From Citrobacter freundii ATCC 8090 = MTCC 1658 = NBRC 12681 (GTDB lineage Bacteria > Pseudomonadota > Gammaproteobacteria > Enterobacterales > Enterobacteriaceae), in assembly GCF_011064845.1 (NCBI RefSeq), contig NZ_CP049015.1, positions 186,001 to 250,000 on the forward strand: a stretch of 64,000 nucleotides of DNA, in the 5' to 3' direction. Shown one piece after another: positions 9,134 through 20,491 of this stretch. Numbering within the stretch: position 1 is the stretch's first letter; every line of letters begins with the position of its first letter. The position numbers and the translations under genes were made by a program. The notes below the pieces were generated by a model that saw only the letters and a list, made by a program, of their open reading frames with translations, was not told the DNA's origin and searched no databases.

Positions 9134-10036
9134 ATGTCACAGGTTACTGAAAACAAAGTTATTGCTGCACCGGTGCCGATGACGCCGCTGCAGGAGTTCT
9201 GGCACTATTTTAAACGCAACAAAGGCGCGGTTGTTGGGCTGGTGTATGTGGTGGTAATGATCCTGATTGCGGTCTTTGCCAACGTCCTTGCACCCTACAA
9301 CCCGGCAGACCAGTTCCGCGATACGCTACTAGCTCCTCCTGCGTGGCAGGAAGGCGGTTCCATGGCGCATCTGTTTGGTACTGATGATGTGGGCCGCGAC
9401 GTGCTGTCCCGCCTGATGTACGGTGCGCGTCTGTCGCTGTTGGTTGGCTGTCTGGTGGTTGTACTCTCCCTGCTGATGGGCGTGGTTCTTGGGCTGATCG
9501 CCGGCTACTTTGGTGGAATTGTCGATAACGTCATCATGCGTGTGGTCGATATCATGCTGGCATTGCCGAGCCTGTTACTGGCGCTGGTGCTGGTGGCGGT
9601 ATTTGGCCCCTCGATAGGCAACGCTGCGCTGGCGCTGACGTTTGTGGCATTGCCGCACTATGTGCGTCTGACGCGCGCCGCTGTGTTGGTGGAAGTTAAC
9701 CGCGACTACGTCACCGCATCCCGCGTGGCGGGAGCCGGCGCGATGCGCCAGATGTTCGTCAATATTCTGCCTAACTGTCTTGCGCCGCTGATTGTTCAGG
9801 CGTCGCTTGGCTTCTCTAACGCCATTCTCGATATGGCTGCCCTCGGCTTCCTGGGGATGGGCGCACAGCCGCCTACGCCGGAATGGGGCACCATGCTCTC
9901 TGACGTTCTGCAGTTTGCCCAAAGCGCCTGGTGGGTTGTGACCTTCCCGGGGCTGGCGATCCTGTTGACGGTGCTGGCATTTAACCTGATGGGTGACGGT
10001 CTGCGTGACGCGCTCGATCCCAAACTGAAGCAGTAA
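9134..10036 (+). CDS. dppC: dipeptide ABC transporter permease DppC
   Basis: Second membrane subunit of the dipeptide importer. It has 300 residues, equal to E. coli DppC. An N-terminal segment typical of OppC/DppC ([20 protein letters not shown]) precedes five further helices. The EAA loop is [26 protein letters not shown]. The start ATG follows AAGGGGCC. It lies 9 bases after dppB and 10 bases before dppD. Confidence 0.97.
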   Translation: MSQVTENKVIAAPVPMTPLQEFWHYFKRNKGAVVGLVYVVVMILIAVFANVLAPYNPADQFRDTLLAPPAWQEGGSMAHLFGTDDVGRDVLSRLMYGARLSLLVGCLVVVLSLLMGVVLGLIAGYFGGIVDNVIMRVVDIMLALPSLLLALVLVAVFGPSIGNAALALTFVALPHYVRLTRAAVLVEVNRDYVTASRVAGAGAMRQMFVNILPNCLAPLIVQASLGFSNAILDMAALGFLGMGAQPPTPEWGTMLSDVLQFAQSAWWVVTFPGLAILLTVLAFNLMGDGLRDALDPKLKQ

Positions 10037-10046
10037 GAGGTTCGAG

Positions 10047-11030
10047 ATGGCGTTATTAAATGTAGATAAATTATCGGTGCATTTCGGCGACGTAGGTTCC
10101 GAATTCCGCGCCGTAGACCGCATTAGCTACAGTGTGAATCAGGGTGAGGTGGTTGGCATTGTTGGGGAGTCTGGTTCTGGTAAGTCCGTCAGCTCGCTGG
10201 CGATTATGGGACTGATTGACTACCCTGGCCGCGTTATGGCCGAAAATCTGGAGTTTAATGGTCGCGACCTGAAGCGCATCTCTGAGAAAGAGCGTCGCCA
10301 ACTGGTGGGTGCGGAAGTGGCAATGATCTTTCAGGACCCGATGACCAGCCTTAACCCCTGCTACACCGTCGGCTACCAGATTATGGAAGCCATCAAGGTG
10401 CACCAGGGCGGCAACAAAAAAACGCGTATTCAGCGGGCAATTGATCTGCTGACGCTGGTGGGGATCCCCGATCCGGCCTCGCGTCTGGATGTCTATCCGC
10501 ACCAGTTGTCCGGTGGGATGAGTCAGCGCGTGATGATCGCGATGGCGATTGCCTGTCGTCCGAAGCTGCTGATTGCCGATGAACCGACAACGGCGCTGGA
10601 TGTGACCATTCAGGCGCAGATCATCGAGCTACTGCTGGAATTGCAGCAAAAAGAGAACATGGCGCTGGTCTTAATCACGCACGATCTGGCGCTGGTGGCT
10701 GAAGCGGCACACAAAATCATCGTGATGTACGCTGGGCAGGTAGTGGAAACCGGGGCCGCGCAGGATATCTTCCGCGCGCCGCGTCATCCTTACACCCAGG
10801 CGCTGCTGCGCGCGCTGCCGGAGTTTGCTCAGGACAAAGCGCGTCTGGCCTCACTGCCGGGCGTGGTTCCCGGTAAATATGACCGCCCGAGCGGCTGTTT
10901 GCTGAATCCACGCTGCCCCTATGCGACCGACAAATGCCGCGCTGAAGAACCTGAACTGAACCTGCTGGAAGGCGGTCGTCAGTCGAAATGCCACTACCCA
11001 CTTGATGATGCCGGGAGGCCTGGGCTATGA
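10047..11030 (+). CDS. dppD: dipeptide ABC transporter ATPase DppD
   Basis: Cytoplasmic ATPase of the dipeptide importer, working as a heterodimer with DppF. It has 327 residues. The Walker A is GESGSGKS, the signature LSGGMSQRV, and the Walker [13 protein letters not shown]. The C-terminal oligopeptide-transporter extension holds the four-cysteine pattern ([15 protein letters not shown]...KCHY) that binds an iron-sulfur cluster in related proteins. Its end overlaps the dppF start in ATGA. Confidence 0.97.
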   Translation: MALLNVDKLSVHFGDVGSEFRAVDRISYSVNQGEVVGIVGESGSGKSVSSLAIMGLIDYPGRVMAENLEFNGRDLKRISEKERRQLVGAEVAMIFQDPMTSLNPCYTVGYQIMEAIKVHQGGNKKTRIQRAIDLLTLVGIPDPASRLDVYPHQLSGGMSQRVMIAMAIACRPKLLIADEPTTALDVTIQAQIIELLLELQQKENMALVLITHDLALVAEAAHKIIVMYAGQVVETGAAQDIFRAPRHPYTQALLRALPEFAQDKARLASLPGVVPGKYDRPSGCLLNPRCPYATDKCRAEEPELNLLEGGRQSKCHYPLDDAGRPGL

Positions 11031-12031
11031 GTACGCAAAAGGCCGCCGCGCAACAGCCGCTGTTGCAGGCAATTGACCTGAAAAAACACTACCCGGTGAA
11101 GAAGGGCATGTTCGCCCCGGAACGCCTGGTGAAAGCGCTGGATGGCGTTTCCTTTACTCTGGAGCGCGGTAAAACGCTGGCGGTGGTAGGTGAGTCGGGC
11201 TGTGGGAAATCCACCCTTGGCCGTCTGCTGACGATGATTGAAATCCCGACTGGCGGTGAGCTGTATTACCAGGGACAGGATTTACTCAAGCATGACCCGC
11301 AGGCGCAGAAGCTGCGTCGGCAGAAAATCCAGATAGTGTTCCAGAACCCCTATGGTTCCCTGAACCCGCGTAAAAAAGTAGGGCAGATTCTGGAAGAGCC
11401 GTTGCTGATCAACTCCACGCTAAGCAAAGAGGAGCGTCGTGAAAAAGCGCTGGCGATGATGGCGAAAGTGGGGCTGAAAACCGAGCACTACGACCGCTAT
11501 CCGCATATGTTCTCCGGCGGTCAGCGTCAGCGTATTGCCATCGCTCGCGGTCTGATGCTTGATCCGGACGTGGTGATTGCCGATGAACCGGTCTCAGCGC
11601 TGGACGTTTCGGTGCGTGCGCAGGTGCTGAATCTGATGATGGATTTGCAGCAGGAACTGGGGCTGTCATACGTCTTTATCTCGCACGACCTGTCGGTGGT
11701 CGAGCACATTGCCGATGAAGTGATGGTGATGTATTTAGGCCGCTGCGTGGAGAAAGGGACGAAGGACCAAATCTTCAATAATCCGCGTCATCCGTACACG
11801 CAAGCGCTGCTCTCCGCAACGCCGCGCCTGAACCCGGACGATCGCCGCGAGCGTATCAAGCTGACCGGTGAGCTGCCAAGCCCGCTGAATCCGCCACCAG
11901 GCTGCGCATTCAACGCCCGTTGCCGTCGTCGATTTGGTCCGTGTACTCAGCTTCAGCCACAGTTAAAAGACTATGGCGGTCAGCTGGTGGCCTGTTTCGC
12001 CGTTGACCAGGACGAAAACCCACAGCAATAA
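11027..12031 (+). CDS. dppF: dipeptide ABC transporter ATPase DppF
   Basis: Partner ATPase of DppD. It has 334 residues. The Walker A is GESGCGKST, the signature FSGGQRQRI, and the Walker [13 protein letters not shown]. The C-terminal oligopeptide-family domain has [15 protein letters not shown]. It overlaps dppD by 4 bases, so the two are translationally coupled. It is the last gene of the operon and a strong terminator follows. Confidence 0.97.
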   Translation: MSTQKAAAQQPLLQAIDLKKHYPVKKGMFAPERLVKALDGVSFTLERGKTLAVVGESGCGKSTLGRLLTMIEIPTGGELYYQGQDLLKHDPQAQKLRRQKIQIVFQNPYGSLNPRKKVGQILEEPLLINSTLSKEERREKALAMMAKVGLKTEHYDRYPHMFSGGQRQRIAIARGLMLDPDVVIADEPVSALDVSVRAQVLNLMMDLQQELGLSYVFISHDLSVVEHIADEVMVMYLGRCVEKGTKDQIFNNPRHPYTQALLSATPRLNPDDRRERIKLTGELPSPLNPPPGCAFNARCRRRFGPCTQLQPQLKDYGGQLVACFAVDQDENPQQ

Positions 12032-12051
12032 ACGTGGGTTATGACCCGATA

Positions 12052-12078
12052 ACCGGAGCCTTGTGCTCCGGTTTTTTT
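12052..12078 (+). terminator. terminator of the dpp operon
   Basis: A perfect 8-bp stem ACCGGAGC/GCTCCGGT (12052-12059 with 12065-12072) with a 5-base loop, followed by seven T, 20 bases after the dppF stop. Confidence 0.93.
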
Positions 12079-12207
12079 ATATTTTGTTTTTCCGTCCACA
12101 ATGTGAGTCCTCTGGCAGAACATTATTCCACAGCGTCTAAAATGTAGTCAGTTTTCCTCTCGTCACAGAAATATCTATTTCGCAGTTGCTAACTATCAGG
12201 AGCAAAT

Positions 12208-13410
12208 GTGGTCACGATACGCTGGGATATTAAAACAATTGATCGTCTGTCGATGGTTGAGGATGTCCTGAAGGAATTTTCCTGCTGCGATATCAATATC
12301 ATCTCCATGAAAGTCACACCTGGACGGATCCTGATTAAATCCTGGTGCCGCCAGCTACAGGATATTTCCTGTGTGCAATCCTGTTTAAGCCAGCGCGCCG
12401 ATATTATTAATGTCGCTTACCTCTGTGAGGAGATAAGCGAGCTGTCAACGCCGGAGCCGGAACGCCCGCGTTATTTCTCTGACATTATTTGCAGCAGCCA
12501 GAGCATGCACGCGCTTATCGAAAAGGCGATAAAAATTGCTGACAGCAAATATACCGTTCTGATCCGTGGCGATACGGGTACCGGCAAAGAGCTGCTGGCC
12601 CGGGCTATCCATAATTCCGGGCAGCGACGTTTTTATCCGTTTATTCCGGTCAACTGCTCTGCGCTACCTGAGTCGCTTATGGAGAGTGAATTCTTTGGCT
12701 ATGAGAAAGGGGCTTTTAGCGGCGCGGATTGTAAAGGCAAAAAAGGGCTGTTTGAAATGGCCGATAAAGGCACCCTTTTTCTCGATGAATTTGGTGAAAT
12801 GTCGCTGGGCTTACAGGCTAAATTATTGCGCGTCCTGCAGGATGGCGGGATCCGTCGCGTTGGCGGGGCGCAAATTATTCCGGTTAATGTACGCATTATT
12901 GTGGCAACCAACGCCAATCTGGAAGATATGGTGGAACAACGTCTGTTGCGCGCCGATCTCTATTACCGCATCAATGTACTTTCCCTGACTATTCCGCCTT
13001 TGCGGGAGCGTCCGCAGGATATCAGTCTGTTGATTCGCCACTTTGTGCAGAAATACGCGAAGGAATTCCAACGGCGGATCATTCTGGATAAAGCTTGTTT
13101 TGATGCCTTGCACCATCACAGCTGGCCGGGAAACGTGCGCGAACTGGAAAATACCATTATTCGTCTGATGCTAATGGCGGAATCCGATGTCATTACGCCC
13201 GAAGAATTAGGGATGGTGAATTTGCCCGCCGCTGAGCAAGGCCCGACAGAACGTCCTTTTAAAGAGCAGGTTTTGTATGCGGAACGCCAGCTTATTGAAC
13301 AAATGATGGAAGAGAATGTGTCGTCGCGGCATATCGCCAAAGCGCTGGGGGTATCACATACCACGGTACTGAATAAAATTCGCAGCTATCAACTGGAGAG
13401 TGTGAGCTAA
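12208..13410 (+). CDS. TyrR-like sigma-54-dependent transcriptional activator
   Basis: Enhancer-binding protein of 400 residues, probably the activator of the neighbouring megL/permease unit. Residues 1-75 look like the ACT-type sensor of TyrR, which binds amino acids in that family. The AAA+ core has Walker A GDTGTGKE (121-128), the sigma-54 contact loop as GAFSGA (168-173; usually GAFTGA), Walker B TLFLDEF (189-195) and an arginine-finger region PPLRERPQD. A Fis-type helix-turn-helix (SSRHIAKALGVSHTTVLNKI) ends the protein. The start is GTG behind AGGAG; the ATG two bases earlier is in another frame. It is convergent with the permease gene. The effector is unknown; methionine is my inference from context. 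Confidence 0.88.
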   Translation: MVTIRWDIKTIDRLSMVEDVLKEFSCCDINIISMKVTPGRILIKSWCRQLQDISCVQSCLSQRADIINVAYLCEEISELSTPEPERPRYFSDIICSSQSMHALIEKAIKIADSKYTVLIRGDTGTGKELLARAIHNSGQRRFYPFIPVNCSALPESLMESEFFGYEKGAFSGADCKGKKGLFEMADKGTLFLDEFGEMSLGLQAKLLRVLQDGGIRRVGGAQIIPVNVRIIVATNANLEDMVEQRLLRADLYYRINVLSLTIPPLRERPQDISLLIRHFVQKYAKEFQRRIILDKACFDALHHHSWPGNVRELENTIIRLMLMAESDVITPEELGMVNLPAAEQGPTERPFKEQVLYAERQLIEQMMEENVSSRHIAKALGVSHTTVLNKIRSYQLESVS

Positions 13411-13445
13411 GCGCCGCCAGGAGCTGACGGCGCAGTTTACGCGGG

Positions 13446-14744
13446 TTATTCAATCAGCTTCAGTAATGGCGACAGGCACAGCAGGATCCCGTACAGCAGG
13501 ATTAGCCAGGTTTTCAGCCCGCGTAGTTTTTCCAGTTGTGTGACTTTATAGATCAGGAAAAACGGAATAATACACGACACAATCCCGTACAGCGGGCTGC
13601 CTAACTGGAAGAACACCAGTACTGATACGCGAAACGATACCCAAATCACCAGGGTGATAACAATAAAGGTACAAATACCCAGCGTAAGCACCAGAGGATT
13701 AATTTTTTCCACGTCAATAACGCGGCTCAGTACGTTAAGAATAATTCCTTTGATCGCCTCGTGGAATCCCAAATAAATACCAAAGAACGCGGTTAATACG
13801 GCGAAGATATTTAATACCGTTGAGGTGATATGAATAATCTGTCCCGGAATCACCTGTGCCGCCAGCGCCAGTGCGGAAATATTTTGTTCGAAGGCTGAAA
13901 CGGCTTCTTCATGGCTAATGGAAAAGGTAAAAGAAAAAGAGAAAAACAGGATGACCGCAATCAGCGTAATGTAACTGATCCGATGCGTACGTATAGCCAT
14001 ACGAGTGGCCAGTACCCGGTCTGCCACCCGTTTGCGGTAGGCGATGTTCATAGGGTTCAACACCTGAATAAACACCGCGGAGAAGAAGCAGAACGGGATG
14101 GTTAGCAGCACATCGCGAAAGAACACCGAGGCTTCAGGGAAGGCGCTGATATTAGCGAAGTTCCAGTGCGGAACCATCGCAAAACCAAATACGATGATGA
14201 TACCCACTTTGACCACTACCATCGGGCCGGAGATTTTGAACAGCAGTTTTTCTCCCCCGGAAGCAATGGCGACCAGCACGGCAAAAATGGCCACTTTGTA
14301 GATTATCGACTGTGAAAGATCGGTCTCGGTCAAGCCGAAGGTTTTGATATATGAAGCGCTGTCAAAAACCACGGATAAGGAATAAATAAATATGCCGTGA
14401 ATAATCATCAGAAAATAGATGACGCCAAGAAATACGCCCCAGTTTTTTCCCAGATAATGACTTATAATGTCCGTGTAGTCATTACAGGTTTCACTTTCTG
14501 ATAATGTTTTTAAATAAATATCCTGCACAATATAAGTTGCCGGATAAGCAATAATAAAGGCGACAATAAATACCCAAATGCCTGTTAAGCCAATTTGTAC
14601 CGGCATCAGTACCGTTCCGGCACCAATGGCCATGCCTATGCACAGTAATACCCAGCCAAAATCGTATTTCGTAAACGGTATTTTTTTTGAGAATGGTACG
14701 GCGGTTGCTGTATTGTTGCTTAATTGTAATGTGTTGTCCTGCAT
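13446..14744 (-). CDS. yhjV: HAAAP-family amino acid transporter, YhjV-type
   Basis: Inner-membrane amino acid permease of 432 residues with about 11 hydrophobic segments, resembling the hydroxy/aromatic amino acid permease family and E. coli YhjV in particular ([27 protein letters not shown] at the N-terminus; [13 protein letters not shown]). E. coli yhjV also lies next to dppF, so this may be its orthologue. It starts 117 bases after megL on the same strand behind a good AGGGGG ribosome site, so import of the megL substrate is a reasonable inference. The substrate is not established. Confidence 0.82.
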   Translation of the reverse strand: MQDNTLQLSNNTATAVPFSKKIPFTKYDFGWVLLCIGMAIGAGTVLMPVQIGLTGIWVFIVAFIIAYPATYIVQDIYLKTLSESETCNDYTDIISHYLGKNWGVFLGVIYFLMIIHGIFIYSLSVVFDSASYIKTFGLTETDLSQSIIYKVAIFAVLVAIASGGEKLLFKISGPMVVVKVGIIIVFGFAMVPHWNFANISAFPEASVFFRDVLLTIPFCFFSAVFIQVLNPMNIAYRKRVADRVLATRMAIRTHRISYITLIAVILFFSFSFTFSISHEEAVSAFEQNISALALAAQVIPGQIIHITSTVLNIFAVLTAFFGIYLGFHEAIKGIILNVLSRVIDVEKINPLVLTLGICTFIVITLVIWVSFRVSVLVFFQLGSPLYGIVSCIIPFFLIYKVTQLEKLRGLKTWLILLYGILLCLSPLLKLIE

Positions 14745-14826
14745 AGAACCCCCTGCCCAAAATACACGTTCTCCCCGAAAGAGGATTGCGCGTATTGCCA
14801 GACTGTTGTGCCTTGATTCTCAACAA

Positions 14827-14852
14827 CCTGAACCGAACGGCGTCGGTTCAGG
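14827..14852 (-). other. intercistronic hairpin between megL and the permease gene
   Basis: A perfect 10-bp inverted repeat (14827-14836 with 14843-14852, loop of 6). There is no real U-run on the minus strand (TTGTTG follows), so it is more likely an RNA-stability or attenuation element than a full terminator. Confidence 0.6.
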
Positions 14853-14861
14853 CCATATTGG

Positions 14862-16088
<1,227 letters not shown>

Positions 16089-16100
16089 TCACAGTCATAT

Positions 16101-16117
16101 AGCAATCGCTGTGCCAG
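16101..16117 (-). promoter_or_regulatory. sigma-54 (-24/-12) promoter of megL
   Basis: On the minus strand the site reads CTGGCACAGCGATTGCT, which fits the TGGCAC-N5-TTGCW consensus without mismatch. It ends 43 bases before the megL start codon. A gene for an enhancer-binding protein lies in the same block. Confidence 0.9.
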
Positions 16118-16173
16118 AAAATAAACTAATGTATATCAATGCTTTAGTGTTTTTATCGTGCGGGTAGCCGTCA

Positions 16174-16203
16174 GGAAAGTTGCCAGTTGGCAAGAAACTT
16201 TCC
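16174..16203. promoter_or_regulatory. candidate upstream activating site for megL
   Basis: Nested inverted repeat: outer arms GGAAAGTT (16174-16181) and AACTTTCC (16196-16203), inner arms GCCA/TGGC. It lies 57-86 bases upstream of the -24 element, a normal enhancer distance for a sigma-54 activator. That the TyrR-like activator binds here is inference. Confidence 0.55.
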
Positions 16204-16371
16204 AGCGATTGGCGGATTTATTAAGCCGTAATTGCGAGGCTTTACGCAGACTGGATCACTCCGGGGTGATGAGACGGAAGTGTTACCGTAGAATCAGCAG
16301 CAAGCCGGGTTTACCCGGTGAGGCGCGATGTTGCGGGGGCTTGATCCCCGGCGGCATAGGTTGCTGGAAAG

Positions 16372-16437
16372 AGAAAACCCCCGCACGTTGTTCGGTATAA
16401 ACCTGGCAACAAAACGGGGGCTAACTTGAACCTCAAC
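16372..16437 (-). ncRNA. rdlD: RdlD-type antisense RNA of the ldrD toxin
   Basis: Antisense RNA opposite the ldrD leader. On the minus strand a promoter TTGCAA (16467-16472) - 17 bases - TATTCT (16444-16449) predicts a start near 16437. A stem CCCCCG...CGGGGG followed by TTTTCTC ends near 16372, giving about 66 nt, the size reported for E. coli Rdl RNAs. It would pair with the ldrD 5' untranslated region and block toxin synthesis. Ends are predicted. Confidence 0.78.
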
Positions 16438-16485
16438 AACTCAAGAATAGCCGCGAACAGTTGCCATTGCAACACAGGCGGCTAT

Positions 16486-16593
16486 ATGACGCTCGCACAC
16501 TTAGGCGTGGCTTTCTGGCACGATTTAGCGGCTCCAATTATCGCTGGCATTATTGCCAGCTTGATTGTGAACTGGCTGCGTAACAGGAAGTAA
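16486..16593 (+). CDS. ldrD: type I toxin LdrD (35-residue membrane peptide)
   Basis: A 35-codon gene encoding a hydrophobic peptide (MTLAHLGVAFWHDLAAPIIA, then a helix ending NWLRNRK) that matches the Ldr family residue for residue over most of its length. Ldr peptides insert into the inner membrane and stop growth when overproduced; expression is held down by the antisense RNA RdlD. The position, next to the yhjV-type gene and before pdeK, corresponds to E. coli ldrD. A terminator follows 50 bases on. Unlike the E. coli locus, the next gene downstream is pdeK and not the bcs cluster. Confidence 0.95.
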   Translation: MTLAHLGVAFWHDLAAPIIAGIIASLIVNWLRNRK

Positions 16594-16642
16594 TGCACTT
16601 TGCGGGCGTCTGCCTGCCGTAATGGCAACATGCGCCCGAACC

Positions 16643-16674
16643 AGGCCGCAGGGGTTAACCTTGCGGCCTTTTTC
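16643..16674 (+). terminator. terminator of ldrD mRNA
   Basis: The stem GGCCGCA/TGCGGCC (16644-16650 with 16662-16668) is followed by a run of T to 16673. Confidence 0.9.
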
Positions 16675-16819
16675 GGCTTAAATGCAGATAAATCTCGTCG
16701 CCAGGTGCCTATCCTGTCGCGATAATGCACGCTGGGAAGTTTTCAGATACCGCCTCTCTTAATACCGCTACGATCGGGTATACTCTGACGGCAGTTTCGT
16801 CTATCCGTGGAGAGTCAGT

Positions 16820-18826
16820 TTGCGTGTCAGTCGCTCGTTAACAATTAAGCAGATGGCAATGGTTGCGGCCGTTGTTATGGTGTTCGTTTTTATTTTTTGC
16901 ACCGTTTTGTTGTTCCATCTGGTCCAGCAAAACCGCTATAACACGGCTACGCAACTGGAAAGTATCGCTCGCTCCGTTCGTGAACCTCTGTCGAACACTA
17001 TCCTGAAAGGGGATATTCCCGAAGCGGAAGCTATTTTAAGAAGTATTCGGCCAGCAGGCGTGGTAAGTCGCGCCGATGTGGTGCTGCCTAATCAGTTTCA
17101 GGCGCTGCGGATGAGCTTTATACCTGAACGTCCGGTTCCGGTTACGGTGACTCGCCTGTTTGAGCTTCCGGTACAAATTTCGCTGCCTATCTATTCTCTT
17201 GAACGTTCCGCTAACCCACAACCGCTGGCGTATCTGGTGCTACAGGCGGATTCGTACCGCATGTACAAATTCGTGATGAGTACGCTCTCGACGTTAGTGA
17301 CCATTTACTTACTTTTGTCGCTAATACTGACCGTCGCTATCTCCTGGTGCATTAACCGCTTGATTGTGCACCCCTTACGTAAAATTGCCCGTGAGCTGAA
17401 CGACATTCAACAGCAGGACCTGATTGGTTATCAACTGGCATTGCCGCGTCTACATCAGGATGATGAGATTGGTATGCTGGTGCGTAGCTACAATCTTAAT
17501 CAGCAGTTGATTCAGCGACATAGCGAAGATCAAAGCGACTTAGCAATGCGTTTCCCGGTTTCCGAACTGCCCAACAAGTCGTTTTTAATGGGGCTGCTGG
17601 AGCAGGTGGTTACCCGCCAACAGACGACGGCGCTGATGATTGTCACCTGCGAAACCCTACGTGACACCGCGGGTGTGTTAACCGAAACCCAGCGAGAAAT
17701 CCTGTTACTTACGCTGGTCGAAAAACTGAAGTCTGTATTGTCTCCCAGGATGGTGCTTACCCAGGTGAGTGGCTATGACTTTGCCATTATCGCCCATGGT
17801 GTAAAAGAACCCTGGCACGCTATTACGCTAGGTCAGCAAGTACTCACTATCGTTAATGAGCGGTTACCGATTCAGGGTATTCAACTACGTCCTACCTGCA
17901 ACATTGGGGTGGCGATGTTTTATGGTGATTTAACCGCAGAGCAGCTCTACCGCCGCGCCCTGTCAGCCGTGTTAACGTCGCGTCATAAAGGTAAAAACCA
18001 AATTCAGTTCTTTGATCCGTTGCAGATGGAAGAGGCGCAGCAGCGTTTAACCCAAGAGAACGATATTTTAACCGCCATGGATAACCAGCAATTTGCGCTC
18101 TGGATGCAGCCCCAGGTTGAGATGTCCAGCGGCAAGGTATTGAGCGCAGAAGCATTGTTGCGGATGCAGCAGCCGGACGGTAGCTGGGAGCTGCCGGAAG
18201 GGTTAATCGACAGAATTGAGTCTTGTGGTCTGATGGTGACCGTCGGTTATTGGGTGCTGGAAGAAACATGCCGCCAGCTGTCAGCCTGGCAAGAACGCGG
18301 TCTCATGCTGCCGCTCTCGGTGAATTTATCCGCTCTCCAGTTGATGCACCCAAGTATGGTGTCTGATCTGCTGGAGTTGTTAACGCGCTATCGCATTAAG
18401 CCAGGCACATTGATTCTGGAAGTGACTGAAAGCCGGCATATTGACGATCCCCACGCCGCAGTGGCCATTTTGCGACCGCTGCGCAACGCGGGCGTGCGCA
18501 TCGCCCTGGACGACTTTGGCATGGGGTATGCGGGTCTGCGACAGCTACAGCATATGAAGTCGCTGCCGGTGGATGTACTCAAAATCGATAAGATGTTTGT
18601 CGATGGCGTGCCCGAAGATTGCAGCATGATCTCCGCCATCATTCAGCTGGCACATAGCCTCAACTTGCAGATGATCGCCGAAGGCGTTGAAACCGAAGCG
18701 CAACGCGAATGGTTATCAAAAGCCGGGGTGGAAGTGGCGCAAGGATTCCTGTTTGCTCGACCCGTTCCGGCAAAGATCTTTGAAGAACGTTATCTGGCAC
18801 CGGAAAACGCTGATTACAAAAGTTAA
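16820..18826 (+). CDS. pdeK: cyclic-di-GMP phosphodiesterase PdeK (HAMP-GGDEF-EAL)
   Basis: Membrane protein of 668 residues: two transmembrane helices (about 10-32 and 155-177) bracket a periplasmic domain; a HAMP linker, a GGDEF-like domain and an EAL domain follow. The GGDEF signature is degraded to SGYDF, so cyclase activity is not expected. The EAL part keeps EALL, the Glu of EVTES, the DDFG motif and AEGVET, so c-di-GMP hydrolysis is plausible. The start is TTG behind GTGGAGAG and matches the E. coli YhjK N-terminus [14 protein letters not shown]. In E. coli it abuts the bcs genes; here it abuts ldrD. Confidence 0.94.
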   Translation: MRVSRSLTIKQMAMVAAVVMVFVFIFCTVLLFHLVQQNRYNTATQLESIARSVREPLSNTILKGDIPEAEAILRSIRPAGVVSRADVVLPNQFQALRMSFIPERPVPVTVTRLFELPVQISLPIYSLERSANPQPLAYLVLQADSYRMYKFVMSTLSTLVTIYLLLSLILTVAISWCINRLIVHPLRKIARELNDIQQQDLIGYQLALPRLHQDDEIGMLVRSYNLNQQLIQRHSEDQSDLAMRFPVSELPNKSFLMGLLEQVVTRQQTTALMIVTCETLRDTAGVLTETQREILLLTLVEKLKSVLSPRMVLTQVSGYDFAIIAHGVKEPWHAITLGQQVLTIVNERLPIQGIQLRPTCNIGVAMFYGDLTAEQLYRRALSAVLTSRHKGKNQIQFFDPLQMEEAQQRLTQENDILTAMDNQQFALWMQPQVEMSSGKVLSAEALLRMQQPDGSWELPEGLIDRIESCGLMVTVGYWVLEETCRQLSAWQERGLMLPLSVNLSALQLMHPSMVSDLLELLTRYRIKPGTLILEVTESRHIDDPHAAVAILRPLRNAGVRIALDDFGMGYAGLRQLQHMKSLPVDVLKIDKMFVDGVPEDCSMISAIIQLAHSLNLQMIAEGVETEAQREWLSKAGVEVAQGFLFARPVPAKIFEERYLAPENADYKS

Positions 18827-18974
18827 AAAAGGTCTCGCTTGTGCGAGCCAGCTCAAAATTTTTAACATTTTTGTATCAATTATGATCCAGGTGCATTTCT
18901 GTCATGTTGAGTGGGTGTTACTTTAAGGCCGCAGGTTAAACAAAACCTTACAAGACCTGTGGTTTTTACTTTAA

Positions 18975-20270
<1,296 letters not shown>

Positions 20271-20283
20271 TCTCGTCACTTAT

Positions 20284-20316
20284 GCCCGTAGTCCCTTCCA
20301 GGACTGCGGGCGTTTG
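20284..20316 (+). terminator. putative terminator after dctA
   Basis: The stem CCCGTAGTCC/GGACTGCGGG (20285-20294 with 20301-20310, one mismatch) is followed by only a short T-run (CGTTTGCG). Strength is uncertain. Confidence 0.5.
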
Positions 20317-20491
20317 CGCATAATTACCCCCTGTGCCTGAAACCGTCGATTCGGCGGCTCGGGATTTTTTCACTTCTTCCGTGACATTTTTATGTTCTCG
20401 CGGTCTAACACGAAGTGTTTTTAACGTCATATTCAGAGAGTCCTTTCGAGGGCTGTCTTTTTATTTCCAGGATAGTTGATCAGGGGTTCAC

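Noticed and set aside
16158-16400. An 80-codon ORF upstream of ldrD
   Set aside because: It covers the megL upstream palindrome and the rdlD region, and has no homology or good ribosome site.
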